From contig CANIBP010000001.1 of NCBI GenBank assembly GCA_947466075.1, positions 548,908 through 612,907 of the forward strand: a stretch of DNA of 64,000 bases. The letters are read 5' to 3'. Origin of the DNA: Verrucomicrobiaceae bacterium. Its GTDB lineage: Bacteria > Verrucomicrobiota > Verrucomicrobiia > Verrucomicrobiales > Verrucomicrobiaceae. Under the pieces are notes generated by a model. That model saw only the letters and a list, made by a program, of their open reading frames with translations. It did not search any database and was not told where the DNA came from. This document shows positions 34,681 through 44,459 of this stretch, piece by piece (position 1 is the stretch's first letter; every line of letters starts with the position of its first letter). The position numbers and the translations under genes were made by a program.

Positions 34681-35231
34681 GGAAGTTCTTCACCTTGCTC
34701 TGGCTGCTGTGTCCCGTGGCGGCAGTTTACTACCACTTCAACGAAGGCCAAAACGAACTGGCTCGCATCCAGGCGCGCAAGCATGTCGAGCAGATCCGCG
34801 AACTCGAGCATGCGAAGGAGCCAGATTGGGCAACGATCATCGAGGAGTATGACAAACTCAGCGCCGAACTGCCAAAGACCGAAGCGCCGCTTGTTCGTCA
34901 TCAGATTCGGCTCGCGAAGTCGAAGGCGCAGTTGGAGTTGCTAGATGTCGCGGGTAGCATCGAAGAACTGACCGATCTTCTGCGTGAGGCCGCACAGACG
35001 CACGGCGAGGATGCAAAGATCACGAGGGCCACACGAGAGATGCTCGGCAAGGCGCACTACTACGCGACCTATCTCTTGAAGACGAACGGTGCCGCCGAAG
35101 AAGAATGGCGGCCCTTTGCTGAGCGCACGCGGCAGATCTTCCGTTTCCTCGCTGAGCATCAGGAGGCCGGCGCGCTCGAGAAGTATGAAGACCGCGTCGC
35201 AACGGAGTTTGCAAAGACGACCAACCAATGA
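34677..35231 (+). CDS. membrane-anchored helical protein of the MoxR cluster
   Basis: 184 residues from the ATG at 34677 (ATGA overlap with the VWA gene). One N-terminal membrane segment (MRKFFTLLWLLCPVAAVYY) is followed by a helical, charged domain with a TPR-like look (ATIIEEYDKLSAELPKTEAP; TREMLGKAHYYATYLLKTNG). No named family recognised. In Bat operons TPR proteins (BatC/BatE) occupy comparable places, so this may fill that role. Its stop overlaps the Pro-rich gene start by four bases. Confidence 0.7.
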   Translation: MRKFFTLLWLLCPVAAVYYHFNEGQNELARIQARKHVEQIRELEHAKEPDWATIIEEYDKLSAELPKTEAPLVRHQIRLAKSKAQLELLDVAGSIEELTDLLREAAQTHGEDAKITRATREMLGKAHYYATYLLKTNGAAEEEWRPFAERTRQIFRFLAEHQEAGALEKYEDRVATEFAKTTNQ

Positions 35232-35830
35232 AGACGACCACGCTCATCATCCTTTCACTGCTTGTCACATGCCACGTGCATGCCCAGCAGCAACCGTCTG
35301 CCGATGCCATCAACGGTGTCAAAGGCGTGAAGCAGGAAGCCGTGCAAAGCATCAAGAAGATCGCACCGCCAACGGTCGTGCCCGTAACACCACCTCCACC
35401 TACGGGTGTCGCCCAGCCTGTTCCGCCGCCTCCGCCTCCGCCTCCGCCTCCGCCTCCGCCTCCGCCTCCGCCTCTGCCTCTGCCTGCTGCGCAAGCCATG
35501 AACAAAGTCGATGGCATTCAAGCAACGCCGCCGAACACCGTCAAAGGCGTGCCACCGCCGCCCGCCGCCGCCATCAGCACCATCCGCGCAGTGCAAGGCG
35601 TGCAGGGAATCATCGCACCGAAGCAGCTCAATCTCGAAGCCGCGCTCGTCCTCAAAGAAGATTCCAAAGGCACGCCTGCGACACCCGGAGCCGAAGGTGG
35701 CAAAGGCAAAACGGCTGCGGCTGCATTGCTGAACGGCCCCAAGGGACTCGTGCCAGCGCCACCGGTTCCAAATGGTGATGGTCGCGGCGCTCTCCAGGAG
35801 TTCGAGAAACTCGACAAGCCGGGATCATAG
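35228..35830 (+). CDS. secreted Pro-rich protein with 17-Pro run
   Basis: 200 residues with a signal peptide (MKTTTLIILSLLVTCHVHA). The chain is low-complexity: a run of 17 prolines (codons 35423-35473) flanked by TPPPPTG and LPLPAAQ, then segments with repeated V-K-G-V and V-Q-G-V motifs. Function unknown; a polyproline rod spanning the periplasm or a binding tract are possible. Coupled by ATGA overlap to the upstream gene. Its length may vary between strains because of the CCGCCT repeat. Confidence 0.7.
   Translation: MKTTTLIILSLLVTCHVHAQQQPSADAINGVKGVKQEAVQSIKKIAPPTVVPVTPPPPTGVAQPVPPPPPPPPPPPPPPPPPLPLPAAQAMNKVDGIQATPPNTVKGVPPPPAAAISTIRAVQGVQGIIAPKQLNLEAALVLKEDSKGTPATPGAEGGKGKTAAAALLNGPKGLVPAPPVPNGDGRGALQEFEKLDKPGS
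35426..35473 (+). repeat. CCGCCT hexanucleotide repeat
   Basis: Eight uninterrupted CCGCCT units, followed by two CTGCCT variants, inside the Pro-rich gene. The unit is a multiple of three, so changes in copy number would alter the proline run without shifting frame. Confidence 0.9.
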
Positions 35831-35896
35831 CAAGATGTAGCATAGCCTTTCTAGGCTGTGTCTGAACGCCACCAAACTCACTTCATCACTTCGACC

Positions 35897-38800
35897 ATGC
35901 ACAGCACCCCTCGATCACAGGCAAGAAAGCCCATGCTACTTTGCGCCGCACTTGCGCTCGTCCTCCTCACGACCGCGCAAGCTCAACTGCCGGTTGCTCC
36001 AGTTCCCGCTCAACCGTCTGGGCCAGACCCGAAGCTCATCAAAGAATTCGAGTCGATCCTTCAGCAAAAATTCACGCGCGATCCTAATGAACTCCTGCGT
36101 CATCTCGAACGCGTCGGCACCAATGATCCCGCGACGTTGACCGCCAACGACCGCTTCCAACTGCGCTTTATCACCGGTGATTGGGCAAAGCTTGGCGAGG
36201 AACTCAAAGCGATGCCGCAGGACCTCGCCGTGAAGATCTACAACAAGATGCTCGTGGACCTCACGGAGAACCGCAAACCCGTGGTGCGCCTCGATGACAT
36301 CATCGCGCTCTCCGATGCCTCGCCGACGGAGCTCAACAACGACAACATCCGCCGACTCGGCCAACTCCTCGGCGTCGCGGTGCCGATGAGCGAGAGCTTT
36401 TGGCTGGTGGATCGTTTGCAAAAAGGCACCGCCAAGTTCGGCGGCGCGGATCCGGCCAAGCGCTTGCTCGCCGCACGCGTCCTCATCGCGGGCAACTTCC
36501 GCGATCTCGCGCGCACGTATTTGCCAGCGAATGACAAGATCGCAGAGATCGCCGACGAGGGCGTGCGCAATGAATTGATGGCGTTTGTTGCCACGCAGGA
36601 GCAGCGCGAGAGCACTCAGCGCAGCGAAGTGCAGAAAATCTGGGATGAAAACATCCGTGAACTGCTGGAGCCACCCAGCAATGGCAAGAACAAGGCCTGG
36701 GAGAAGCAGAAACCCATCAGCAACATCTCGAAGATCATCACCCAAGTGCCGGTGAGCACGCTCGCGCCCGTCTTTACCGAACTCGTCAAATCAAACTCCG
36801 CGACCGCGATGAAACTGCTCACCGCGCTCGAACGCAAGGTGCAGAGCGACCGCAACGGCGAAGTCGTCACGCGCACGCAGAACATCGCCGTGCAGGCCAA
36901 TGTCGCAAACTTGCTCTGCGACCTGGTGAAGCCTGGTGAACAGCCATGGACGCAGGTCATCGAGATGATGGCCGATGTTTGGGCCAGCGAAGCGGAGAAC
37001 GCCTTCACGCAGAAGGCCACGAACAACCCGCAGCGCTTTGTCCTGCCCGAGGATCTGATGCCGCAAGCGCCGACAGGCAAATGGCTCGCCGCTTTGAGCA
37101 CAGGCATGAGAGACCGCATCGATGTCGGCATGTCGCGGCTCATCCTGACGGGTGCGAACTTTGATCAGGCTGCCGAGCGCATCGTCGAGATCGGCAAACG
37201 CAGCGCGCGCGCCGGAGCCGCGCTGGCGGAGGACTTTCTCGGCGTATGGGCGAAGACGCACAATCCGCAGATCCCTGAGCAACTGCGCCGCAAGTTCAAC
37301 TTGCCCGATGACGCGCGCATTCCGGTCACCCCGATCATGATGGAGAAGAACATCGAGAGTCTCTCGCGCATGATGGCTCTGTTTCGTCAGGCCGGCATCG
37401 CGCCATCGGATTACAGCAAGGTCGTCGAGGCCTTCGATCTCGCTTACAGCAATGCGGAGACGTATCGCACCACGCACATCGAGAAAGTCTTTGGCCCGAT
37501 GGACAAGATGGATGAGCCGTTGTTCTTCCTCATCATCTCGCGCATGAGCAAGAACCTCGGCGAGCGCTGGCGCAAGATGGACGTGCAAAAAGCCGGCATG
37601 ACGCAGCGCGATGAAACACAGACGCTCGATCTCGTGCGCGATGGCTACGGCACGGCACTGAAGATGATCGACGGCTGGCTTGCAGGCCACGGCGACAGCT
37701 CGCGTGCGCTTACGCTCGCTGGGACGCTGCTTGTCGAGTGGGGTGACTTCGAATACTTCCAGGAACTCATCGCGACCGACAACAAGATGCGCATGGTCGG
37801 CTACAAGGAGAAAAACCTGCAAGCCCAGGATTACTTCAATCGCGGAGCCACCGCATATGGCAAGCAAGTCGCCAAGCTCGGACCCGGCGACTACAACGTT
37901 GATGCCTACATGGGCTGGTTCAATGGCTTGCTCGGCATAGGCTCGAACGGTCAGATCAATCTCAGCAAAGCCATGAACCGCGCCGCCTTGACGCGCATCC
38001 GCGAGCATCTTGTCGCATTGCCCGGTAAGGCATCGAAGGCGCACATCGGCATGTTTGCGAAGATTGTGAATGATCGACTCGCTGATGAAAAGGACCCGCT
38101 GCACGAGGATTTGAAATACCGCTACCTTGCCAGCTCGCTCGTCATCACCAAGGACGATCCCTTCACGCTCGGCGCACAAAAACAGGTCGCGTATCTCGAT
38201 GAATTGCTCAGCGAAGTGCGGCTGCAAACTCGCGTCGATGGACCGAATACCGTGGGTCGCGATCAAGACTTCGGCATCATCGTCAGCATCGTCCACACCG
38301 AGGCCATGGGCCGCGCCGCGCACTTCGGCCAATACCTCACGAACGACGCCAATGCCGGACTCGTGAAGCAACAAAAGAAGCCATCCGCACTCGTGAAGAA
38401 GATGCGCGCTGCGCAAGGCCCGCGCGATGAACTCGAACTGAACATCACCGAAGCGCTCGCACCCTTCTTTGACATCAAGAGCATCACCTTCGCCACACCC
38501 GACATCAAACCGCGCCCCACCGCGCAAGCAGGCTGGGACGAGACCGTGCTCGCCTACCTGCATGTGCGCGCGAAGGACGCCAGCGTCGACAAGATCCCGC
38601 CGGTGCAGCTGGAGCTGAAGTTCGTCGATCTCAGTGGCCCCATCACCATCCCCGCCGAGTCTGCCGAGACCGTCATCAAGGTCGCCACGGATAAGATTGA
38701 AGTACGCCCAGCCAACAACATCGAGATCACGCAAACGCTCGACAACCGCCAGCTCAACATCAATGGCGCACTCACGCTCGAAGTGAAAGCCACCGCCAGC

Positions 38801-39475
38801 GGCCTCGTGCCTGATCTTGAGCAACTGCTCGACATGAAGGCCGCGAATGCCATCGCGGTGAAGAACGTGAACCCGCACGAAGGCCTGCAAATCACCGAGC
38901 TGAACACCTGGGCCGATCAAGTCGCGCCGAAGTCCGAGCGCGTCTGGACGATCTCATTGGATGGCGATCAAGTTCGCGCCTCCGAGACGCCAATCACGTT
39001 CAGCTTCCCTCAACCCAAGGCCAAGGATGCGAAGGTCGTGAACGAAAGCTACACTGACATGAACCTCACCACCTTGAAGGAGCCCGCGGTGCAAGTTGGC
39101 CGCACCATGACCGCCAAAGAAGTCGCCATCGTCGCAGCGAAGAGTCCGTATCTTTGGCCATCCATCATCGGCGGCGCGGTTTTGGCCTTGGCATTGATCC
39201 TCTGGCTCGCACTACGCGGCAAAGGCAAAGCCGAGCGCCCGCTACGTGCCCGTGATGTCTTCACCATGCCCAAGGAAGTCGATGGCTTCGCCGTCGTCGC
39301 CTTGCTGCGGCGTTTGTGTTCGAGTCCGCTCGTGAAGCTGAAGGATACGCAGCAGAGCGAACTACAAACCGACCTCAAGCGCGTGGAAACCGCCTGCTTC
39401 GCCTCCAGCGCGGGCGCGATGTCCGAAACTGATCTGCGCGCCATCGCCTCGAAGTGGCTCCGCAGCGCTACTTAA
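35897..39475 (+). CDS. large secreted/membrane protein of the MoxR cluster
   Basis: 1192 residues from the ATG at 35897, which gives a signal peptide ending near TTAQAQLPVAP. The chain is mostly helical over the first 900 residues, beta-rich near the end (about 890-1070, including VQLELKFVDLSGPITIPAES and TIPAESAETVIKVATDKIE), then a single C-terminal membrane helix (LWPSIIGGAVLALALILWLAL) and a cytosolic tail of about 85 residues. No named family recognised. The layout, a large periplasmic part anchored at the C-terminus, is reminiscent of BatD-type proteins, although it is far longer. Upstream 66 bases hold a small hairpin (AGCCT-ttct-AGGCT). Confidence 0.75.
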   Translation: MHSTPRSQARKPMLLCAALALVLLTTAQAQLPVAPVPAQPSGPDPKLIKEFESILQQKFTRDPNELLRHLERVGTNDPATLTANDRFQLRFITGDWAKLGEELKAMPQDLAVKIYNKMLVDLTENRKPVVRLDDIIALSDASPTELNNDNIRRLGQLLGVAVPMSESFWLVDRLQKGTAKFGGADPAKRLLAARVLIAGNFRDLARTYLPANDKIAEIADEGVRNELMAFVATQEQRESTQRSEVQKIWDENIRELLEPPSNGKNKAWEKQKPISNISKIITQVPVSTLAPVFTELVKSNSATAMKLLTALERKVQSDRNGEVVTRTQNIAVQANVANLLCDLVKPGEQPWTQVIEMMADVWASEAENAFTQKATNNPQRFVLPEDLMPQAPTGKWLAALSTGMRDRIDVGMSRLILTGANFDQAAERIVEIGKRSARAGAALAEDFLGVWAKTHNPQIPEQLRRKFNLPDDARIPVTPIMMEKNIESLSRMMALFRQAGIAPSDYSKVVEAFDLAYSNAETYRTTHIEKVFGPMDKMDEPLFFLIISRMSKNLGERWRKMDVQKAGMTQRDETQTLDLVRDGYGTALKMIDGWLAGHGDSSRALTLAGTLLVEWGDFEYFQELIATDNKMRMVGYKEKNLQAQDYFNRGATAYGKQVAKLGPGDYNVDAYMGWFNGLLGIGSNGQINLSKAMNRAALTRIREHLVALPGKASKAHIGMFAKIVNDRLADEKDPLHEDLKYRYLASSLVITKDDPFTLGAQKQVAYLDELLSEVRLQTRVDGPNTVGRDQDFGIIVSIVHTEAMGRAAHFGQYLTNDANAGLVKQQKKPSALVKKMRAAQGPRDELELNITEALAPFFDIKSITFATPDIKPRPTAQAGWDETVLAYLHVRAKDASVDKIPPVQLELKFVDLSGPITIPAESAETVIKVATDKIEVRPANNIEITQTLDNRQLNINGALTLEVKATASGLVPDLEQLLDMKAANAIAVKNVNPHEGLQITELNTWADQVAPKSERVWTISLDGDQVRASETPITFSFPQPKAKDAKVVNESYTDMNLTTLKEPAVQVGRTMTAKEVAIVAAKSPYLWPSIIGGAVLALALILWLALRGKGKAERPLRARDVFTMPKEVDGFAVVALLRRLCSSPLVKLKDTQQSELQTDLKRVETACFASSAGAMSETDLRAIASKWLRSAT

Positions 39476-39499
39476 GAATAACATTTTCCCAAACACTTC

Positions 39500-40489
39500 A
39501 TGTCCACTACCACCACCAATCCTCAGAGTCCGCAGCAGTTCGTCGCCGGAGTCCGCGAGCGTGTCGCGAAGATCGTCGTCGGCCAGGATGTCGTCGTCGA
39601 GCGCGTGATGATCGCCTTGCTCACGGGCGGGCATTTGCTGCTGCAAGGCCTCCCAGGCCTCGCGAAGACGCTTCTCGTCAATACCATCGCGAAGGCCATC
39701 AACCTCGACTTCAAGCGCATCCAGTTCACCATCGACATGCTGCCGTCCGACATCATCGGATCAGAGATCATCGAGCAAAAGAGCGGCGAGTTCCGAATCC
39801 ATCGCGGGCCGGTGTTCACGAATCTGCTGCTTGCCGATGAAATCAATCGCGCTGCACCGAAGGTCCAAGGCGCGATGCTCGAAGCCATGCAAGAGCGCAA
39901 GGTCACCATCGGCGGCCAGAACCTGAAGTTGCCCACGCCCTTCCTCGTCATCGCCACGCAGAATCCCGTAGAACAATCCGGCACCTTCGATCTCCCCGAA
40001 GCACAACTCGACCGCTTCATGCTGCTGCATCGCCTCGGCTATCCGACGCGTGATGAAGAACTACTGATTCTGCAACGCCAGCTCGGCATGGGTCTGCGAA
40101 AAGAGGATGGCGGTGCCGTGCCGCGCTCCGCTTTCGACATGATCGAAGACACGCCAGGTGCCTCAGTCGCCGATCTCGTCACCTCCATGGAAGCGGTGCA
40201 GGCCGTGCACGTCAGCGAAGTCTTCGTGAAGCACTGCGTCGAACTCGTGCGCCGCACGCGCGGCAATCCACTGCTTGACTTCGGTTGCAGCCCGCGCGCT
40301 GGCCTCGCGCTCATCAACTCAGCCCGCGCCCGCGCCATCATGCATGACCGCGATTACGTCACGCCCGAGGATCTCTTCGATCTCGCCGAAGACGTCATCC
40401 TCCACCGTATCCGCGTCAGCTACGAAGCCTCCGCCGCTGGCCACACGGGCAAGCAAGTGCTGGAGAGTATCCTCGGTGGATTGGGTTAG
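39500..40489 (+). CDS. MoxR-family AAA+ ATPase
   Basis: 329 residues. Walker A is GLPGLAKT (50-57), Walker B LLLADEINRAAPKVQ, sensor region TQNPVEQSGTFDLPEAQLDRFML, and C-terminal lid with GCSPRAGLALINSARARA. This is the standard MoxR signature set. MoxR ATPases act as chaperones for the assembly of VWA-containing complexes, here presumably the two VWA proteins of the cluster. Followed 31 bases later by a long secreted protein gene instead of the usual DUF58 gene, which comes after it. Confidence 0.95.
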   Translation: MSTTTTNPQSPQQFVAGVRERVAKIVVGQDVVVERVMIALLTGGHLLLQGLPGLAKTLLVNTIAKAINLDFKRIQFTIDMLPSDIIGSEIIEQKSGEFRIHRGPVFTNLLLADEINRAAPKVQGAMLEAMQERKVTIGGQNLKLPTPFLVIATQNPVEQSGTFDLPEAQLDRFMLLHRLGYPTRDEELLILQRQLGMGLRKEDGGAVPRSAFDMIEDTPGASVADLVTSMEAVQAVHVSEVFVKHCVELVRRTRGNPLLDFGCSPRAGLALINSARARAIMHDRDYVTPEDLFDLAEDVILHRIRVSYEASAAGHTGKQVLESILGGLG

Positions 40490-40520
40490 GCGCTGAAACC
40501 GAAACAGCATACCTCGTGAC

Positions 40521-43500
40521 ATGACCGCCTCTCGTCTCTATCAACTCATCCTCTTGGCAATCACTTGGATGCCCGCATTGGCGCGCGCCGCCGGCGCAAA
40601 TACGGGCGTGGAGGTGAGCTATCAACTTCCTGCCACGGGACCGCTGCCGCAGACGTATCGAGTCACGCTGGCTGTTGTCGATGCGAAGAAGCCTGAGTGG
40701 ATTATCAGCCAATTTGCTGCGGGCGTGGTGCGGACGGTGACGATGGAGAATGGCGGCAAGTTCAGCGAGATTTGGAACGGATTGGACGATAATTTCATGC
40801 CTGTGCCGCCGGGGACTTATGCATTGAAGGGCATCTACATGCCAGCTGCGAGGTGGACGATCGATGGTGAGTATCATTCGATCACGCCACGTTACGTCAC
40901 GAGCGCGGGTGCATGGCGCGCGTTGCCGGGCGAGGCGAAGACCCCAGTTGTGGTGGGTGATCCGGTGAATAGTCCCATCGGCGATGTGGATGTGGGAGCC
41001 AATGGCGTGGGCGTCTTTTGCTATCAGTATCTGGAGAACGCGCGGAACTTTTACGCGGCAGATTTTAACAAACCGATCAACTATGAGCAGGCCACGCCTG
41101 GCTATGGCTCAGGCGGCGCTGCTGGTGGCAAAGTGGTTGCTACAGATGGCATCACCTCGTGGTGCAGTGAGAACGAGGGCTTCGTCTTCCGCGCGGACGG
41201 CAAGCCCTTTGGCAAACAAGATGGTCGATTCCGCAAGGGCGTGCATCTTCAGGAAGGCAAGGTCACTGCCATGGCCGCGTGGCGCGATGGAGCGGCGGGC
41301 AAATCGTTCGTGTATCTCGCTGAACGTGGCCGGTTGGTCCGTGACGACAAGCACTGGTATCATCCCGAGGAGAGCAAGACGGAACTGGTGAATCAAATCC
41401 AAGTGCTCGATGGTACGTCGGCTGAGCGTATTGCAGTCGTGCCAGTGACGGAGCCGATAAGCGTTGTGGCACGATGGGGCGACCGACTGTGGGTGTTGCA
41501 CAAGGAGGGCGCTGGGTTTGCGATCAGCTCTGCGGCACTGAAGGCAGGTTTGCCGGAGCAGACGCTGACGCGCTCGTTCACGGTGCCTGCGGAGATCACG
41601 CCGAGCGATCTGGAAGTGGACAGCCATGGGCGTGTCTATGTGGCCGATGCGAAGGCTAACAAGGTATTTCAGTTTTCGGCGGATGGGAAGCTGCTCCACA
41701 CCTTTGGCAAACTCCCAGTCCAGCGCTCCGGCAGCTATGATCGGGAATCATTCATGTCGCCTGAGAAGCTTGCGTGCTGGCGCGATGCGGAAGGACATGA
41801 CCGACTGATCGTGATCGAGAGGGAAGGGTTTGATCGCGTCAGCGAATGGAGCGCTGACGATGGTCGCTTGATCCGCGAATGGCTCAGTGCGCAGACTTTT
41901 GCCAATGCGGGTTATGCAGTGGACCCGCGTCATCCAGAACAGCTCTACATTCAAGGCCACGGCGGCTGGCTGATGCGCTTTCACGTGGACTACCAATCTG
42001 GCGAGTGGCGCGCGGAGGCTGTGTGGCCTGAGGTATGCACGGGTCGCTTCGAGCACAAGCACTTCGGCTTTCCGCGCATGATCTACCGTGGTGACACACG
42101 CTATCTCGCATGGTCGCGCGGTGACTTCATCTATCGGGAAGCTGGTGACCGCTGGCTGCCATCGGCTGCGATTTTAACCGAAGGCGAAGGGAAGGACCGG
42201 AAGCGCTACATGTGGCATGACGAAAACGGCGATGGCCAAGTCCAGGACGCCGAATACATGCCGCACCTAACCACTCCTCCGCAAGGAACCCAGCGCTATT
42301 GGGGCGATTCGTGGCTCGATGATTTGTCGCTCGTCGCGATTCAAGAAGGCGCGGCGGATGTGTGGCGGTTGACTCCACAGTCCTTCGATTCTCATGGTAA
42401 TCCCGTGTTTGCTGCGGATGGCTGGAAGAAGCTCCTGACCGATCCGATCCTCGATGCGCGCAAACAAGGCACCGCCACTGCGACCTTTGGGGGCAACGAG
42501 ATCGGTGATCGCTTTTCTTCCGCCTGGGCAATGGTCGCGGGCTCGGTGAAGGACGGCTTCTATGTGAATGCGCGTGGACCAGATCTCGGTGCCAACTTCG
42601 GCGCGCAGCAGAAGCTTTCGCGCTATCTGCCTGATGGCAAAGGCGGCTATGCACTCGCGTGGCGCGTTGGCCGCGTGGCGATTCATGGCACGGCGGACGA
42701 AGGCGAAGTGTATGGCTCCATCCACGTGACTGCTCCCATCGGCGGCCTCATCACGCAGGTGGATCAATCACGCATGGGCATGGTGCTTTACACCGAAGAC
42801 GGCATGTATGTGGACACGCTCTTTCCCGATGAACGCAAGACCGGCGGCAAGACCATGGGCCCGTATAACCTGCCCGGCGAGTTCTTCACGGGTTATGCCT
42901 TTGCCAATACTGCGAACGGCAAAGTCTGCTTCGCGCTTGGTAAGACAACGCCGATGATCTTCGAAGCTGAGAACTGGACGACGACGGCCAATCCAACGCA
43001 CCCACTCGAGACGATGCAGAAGACCGTCTCCATCGCCGCTTCACAAATCGCTACGGCGCCTGAGTTCGCTCTGGCCGTGCGCAAGCAGCGCGGCGGCGGC
43101 ACGACTACACACGTGGCTCATTTTACACCCATGCCCGGCGGCGGTCCATCGCTCGATGGCTCCATGCTGGGCTGGGAGATCTGCGAGCCTGTTGCTTTCA
43201 GTGCGGATGCGAAGCAAACCGTGGAGGTGCGTTGTGGCTTCGATCCCGAGCGACTCTACCTGCGCTGGCATGTCAGGCTCGGCAGGAAGTTTGAAGCAAA
43301 GCCGCTCGACCCCGCTGACCGCATCTTCACTCATGACCGCGAGGCTGACACCATGAGCTTTTATATTCAGGGCGACGCTAATGCCAAGCCGGCAATCAAT
43401 GGCTCCACGCGCGCTGGCGATGCACGCTTTGTTTTCGGCCTCTTCAAAGTGAACGACCAACTGCGCCCCGTCGCACTCGCCATGCTTCCCAAATGGTTTG

Positions 43501-44447
43501 GCGCGGGCAAACCAAGCCCGTTGACCTATCGGACACCCGCCGGTGGTGCGGCAGTCTTCGAGCATGTGGGCTTGCTCAACGCAGCGAAACTCGGTCACGT
43601 GATGGACCCTGACGGCGAAGGCTTTGTCATCGCCGCTGCAATCCCAAGATCCAGCGTTCCCGTGCTGCCCGCATTCGACTCAGAGTTCCGCACGCAGGTG
43701 GATTACGATGCCACGTTCGGAGGTCACAATCGCGTCTGGTGGTCCAACGCAGACGGTTCCGCGACTCGCGAAACCTACGACGAACCCACCGAAGCAAGGC
43801 TCTATCCTGGAGCCTGGTCGCAGGCCTTGTTCGAACCGATGGCGACACTGCCTGTGCGCGCTTGGAGTGCCATCGGGCCCTTCGGTTTCGCCAAGTTGGC
43901 GCAGCTTCGCCATCGTGAAGATCGCCCGGAGATTACGCGCACTTTCGCCGCCACCGTCTTCCCTCCAGAACAAGGTATCGATCTCAGCGCCACCTTCACC
44001 GGCGATCAAACACAGACGCGCAAAGGACCGCACAAGCTGACATGGAAGCCCGCAAACATCAGCGGTGACATCGTCTCTTTCGACACCGTGCTCGCCTGGA
44101 AGGGCTACGAAGACGAAGGCAGCGCCTACCTTGTCACCTGGGTGCAATCCCCAAAAGCAGTGAGCGTCAAACTCAAGCCACTCGATGAACACCATGGCCA
44201 CCACGCCATGCGCGTCTGGCTCAACGACCAGCCTTTACCCTCCGCGTTTCCCAAAAATCAGCGCGCCAACGATCTGCACCATTCGCTCGACAGCTCGCAG
44301 CCCGTTGCCTTGCAAGCCGGATGGAACAAGCTCCTGCTCCGCTACGATCAAGTCTGGGGTGCCAATCAAGTCGGCCTCGCCGTCGATGCAGCACCCGAGG
44401 TGCTCTGGTCACTCAAATTCTCTTCAACACCACCAGCGACACGCTGA
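40521..44447 (+). CDS. 1308-residue secreted propeller and sugar-binding protein
   Basis: 1308 residues with a signal peptide. The N-terminal 130 residues contain a FlgD-like Ig pattern (EIWNGLDDNFMPVPPGTYALKG). Residues about 150-800 form a beta-propeller of the NHL type (DLEVDSHGRVYVADAKANKV; FQFSADGKLLHTFGKLPVQ). After about 880 there is a beta-sandwich like a DOMON or CBM9 module (CGFDPERLYLRWHVRLGRK; DADTMSFYIQGDA-like region), then a final segment. It sits between MoxR and DUF58, a place normally closed to other genes, with short gaps (31 and 12 bases), so it is transcribed with the cluster. Role unknown; a substrate for the MoxR/VWA complex is conceivable. Confidence 0.8.
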   Translation: MTASRLYQLILLAITWMPALARAAGANTGVEVSYQLPATGPLPQTYRVTLAVVDAKKPEWIISQFAAGVVRTVTMENGGKFSEIWNGLDDNFMPVPPGTYALKGIYMPAARWTIDGEYHSITPRYVTSAGAWRALPGEAKTPVVVGDPVNSPIGDVDVGANGVGVFCYQYLENARNFYAADFNKPINYEQATPGYGSGGAAGGKVVATDGITSWCSENEGFVFRADGKPFGKQDGRFRKGVHLQEGKVTAMAAWRDGAAGKSFVYLAERGRLVRDDKHWYHPEESKTELVNQIQVLDGTSAERIAVVPVTEPISVVARWGDRLWVLHKEGAGFAISSAALKAGLPEQTLTRSFTVPAEITPSDLEVDSHGRVYVADAKANKVFQFSADGKLLHTFGKLPVQRSGSYDRESFMSPEKLACWRDAEGHDRLIVIEREGFDRVSEWSADDGRLIREWLSAQTFANAGYAVDPRHPEQLYIQGHGGWLMRFHVDYQSGEWRAEAVWPEVCTGRFEHKHFGFPRMIYRGDTRYLAWSRGDFIYREAGDRWLPSAAILTEGEGKDRKRYMWHDENGDGQVQDAEYMPHLTTPPQGTQRYWGDSWLDDLSLVAIQEGAADVWRLTPQSFDSHGNPVFAADGWKKLLTDPILDARKQGTATATFGGNEIGDRFSSAWAMVAGSVKDGFYVNARGPDLGANFGAQQKLSRYLPDGKGGYALAWRVGRVAIHGTADEGEVYGSIHVTAPIGGLITQVDQSRMGMVLYTEDGMYVDTLFPDERKTGGKTMGPYNLPGEFFTGYAFANTANGKVCFALGKTTPMIFEAENWTTTANPTHPLETMQKTVSIAASQIATAPEFALAVRKQRGGGTTTHVAHFTPMPGGGPSLDGSMLGWEICEPVAFSADAKQTVEVRCGFDPERLYLRWHVRLGRKFEAKPLDPADRIFTHDREADTMSFYIQGDANAKPAINGSTRAGDARFVFGLFKVNDQLRPVALAMLPKWFGAGKPSPLTYRTPAGGAAVFEHVGLLNAAKLGHVMDPDGEGFVIAAAIPRSSVPVLPAFDSEFRTQVDYDATFGGHNRVWWSNADGSATRETYDEPTEARLYPGAWSQALFEPMATLPVRAWSAIGPFGFAKLAQLRHREDRPEITRTFAATVFPPEQGIDLSATFTGDQTQTRKGPHKLTWKPANISGDIVSFDTVLAWKGYEDEGSAYLVTWVQSPKAVSVKLKPLDEHHGHHAMRVWLNDQPLPSAFPKNQRANDLHHSLDSSQPVALQAGWNKLLLRYDQVWGANQVGLAVDAAPEVLWSLKFSSTPPATR

Positions 44448-44459
44448 CACCCCACGTCA

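Noticed and set aside
35426..35473. Regular short repeat considered as a CRISPR or tandem regulatory array
   Set aside because: Unit is six bases with no spacers and lies in frame inside a proline-coding stretch.
35840..35865. Small hairpin AGCCT-ttct-AGGCT as a strong terminator inside the MoxR cluster
   Set aside because: Stem is only five pairs with no following T run; read-through into the next gene is likely.
36791..38920. Long open frame on the minus strand opposite the 1192-residue protein gene
   Set aside because: It lies wholly antisense to a gene with a signal peptide and membrane anchor, and its protein is His/Val/Asp-rich without any recognisable domain; it is a by-product of codon bias.
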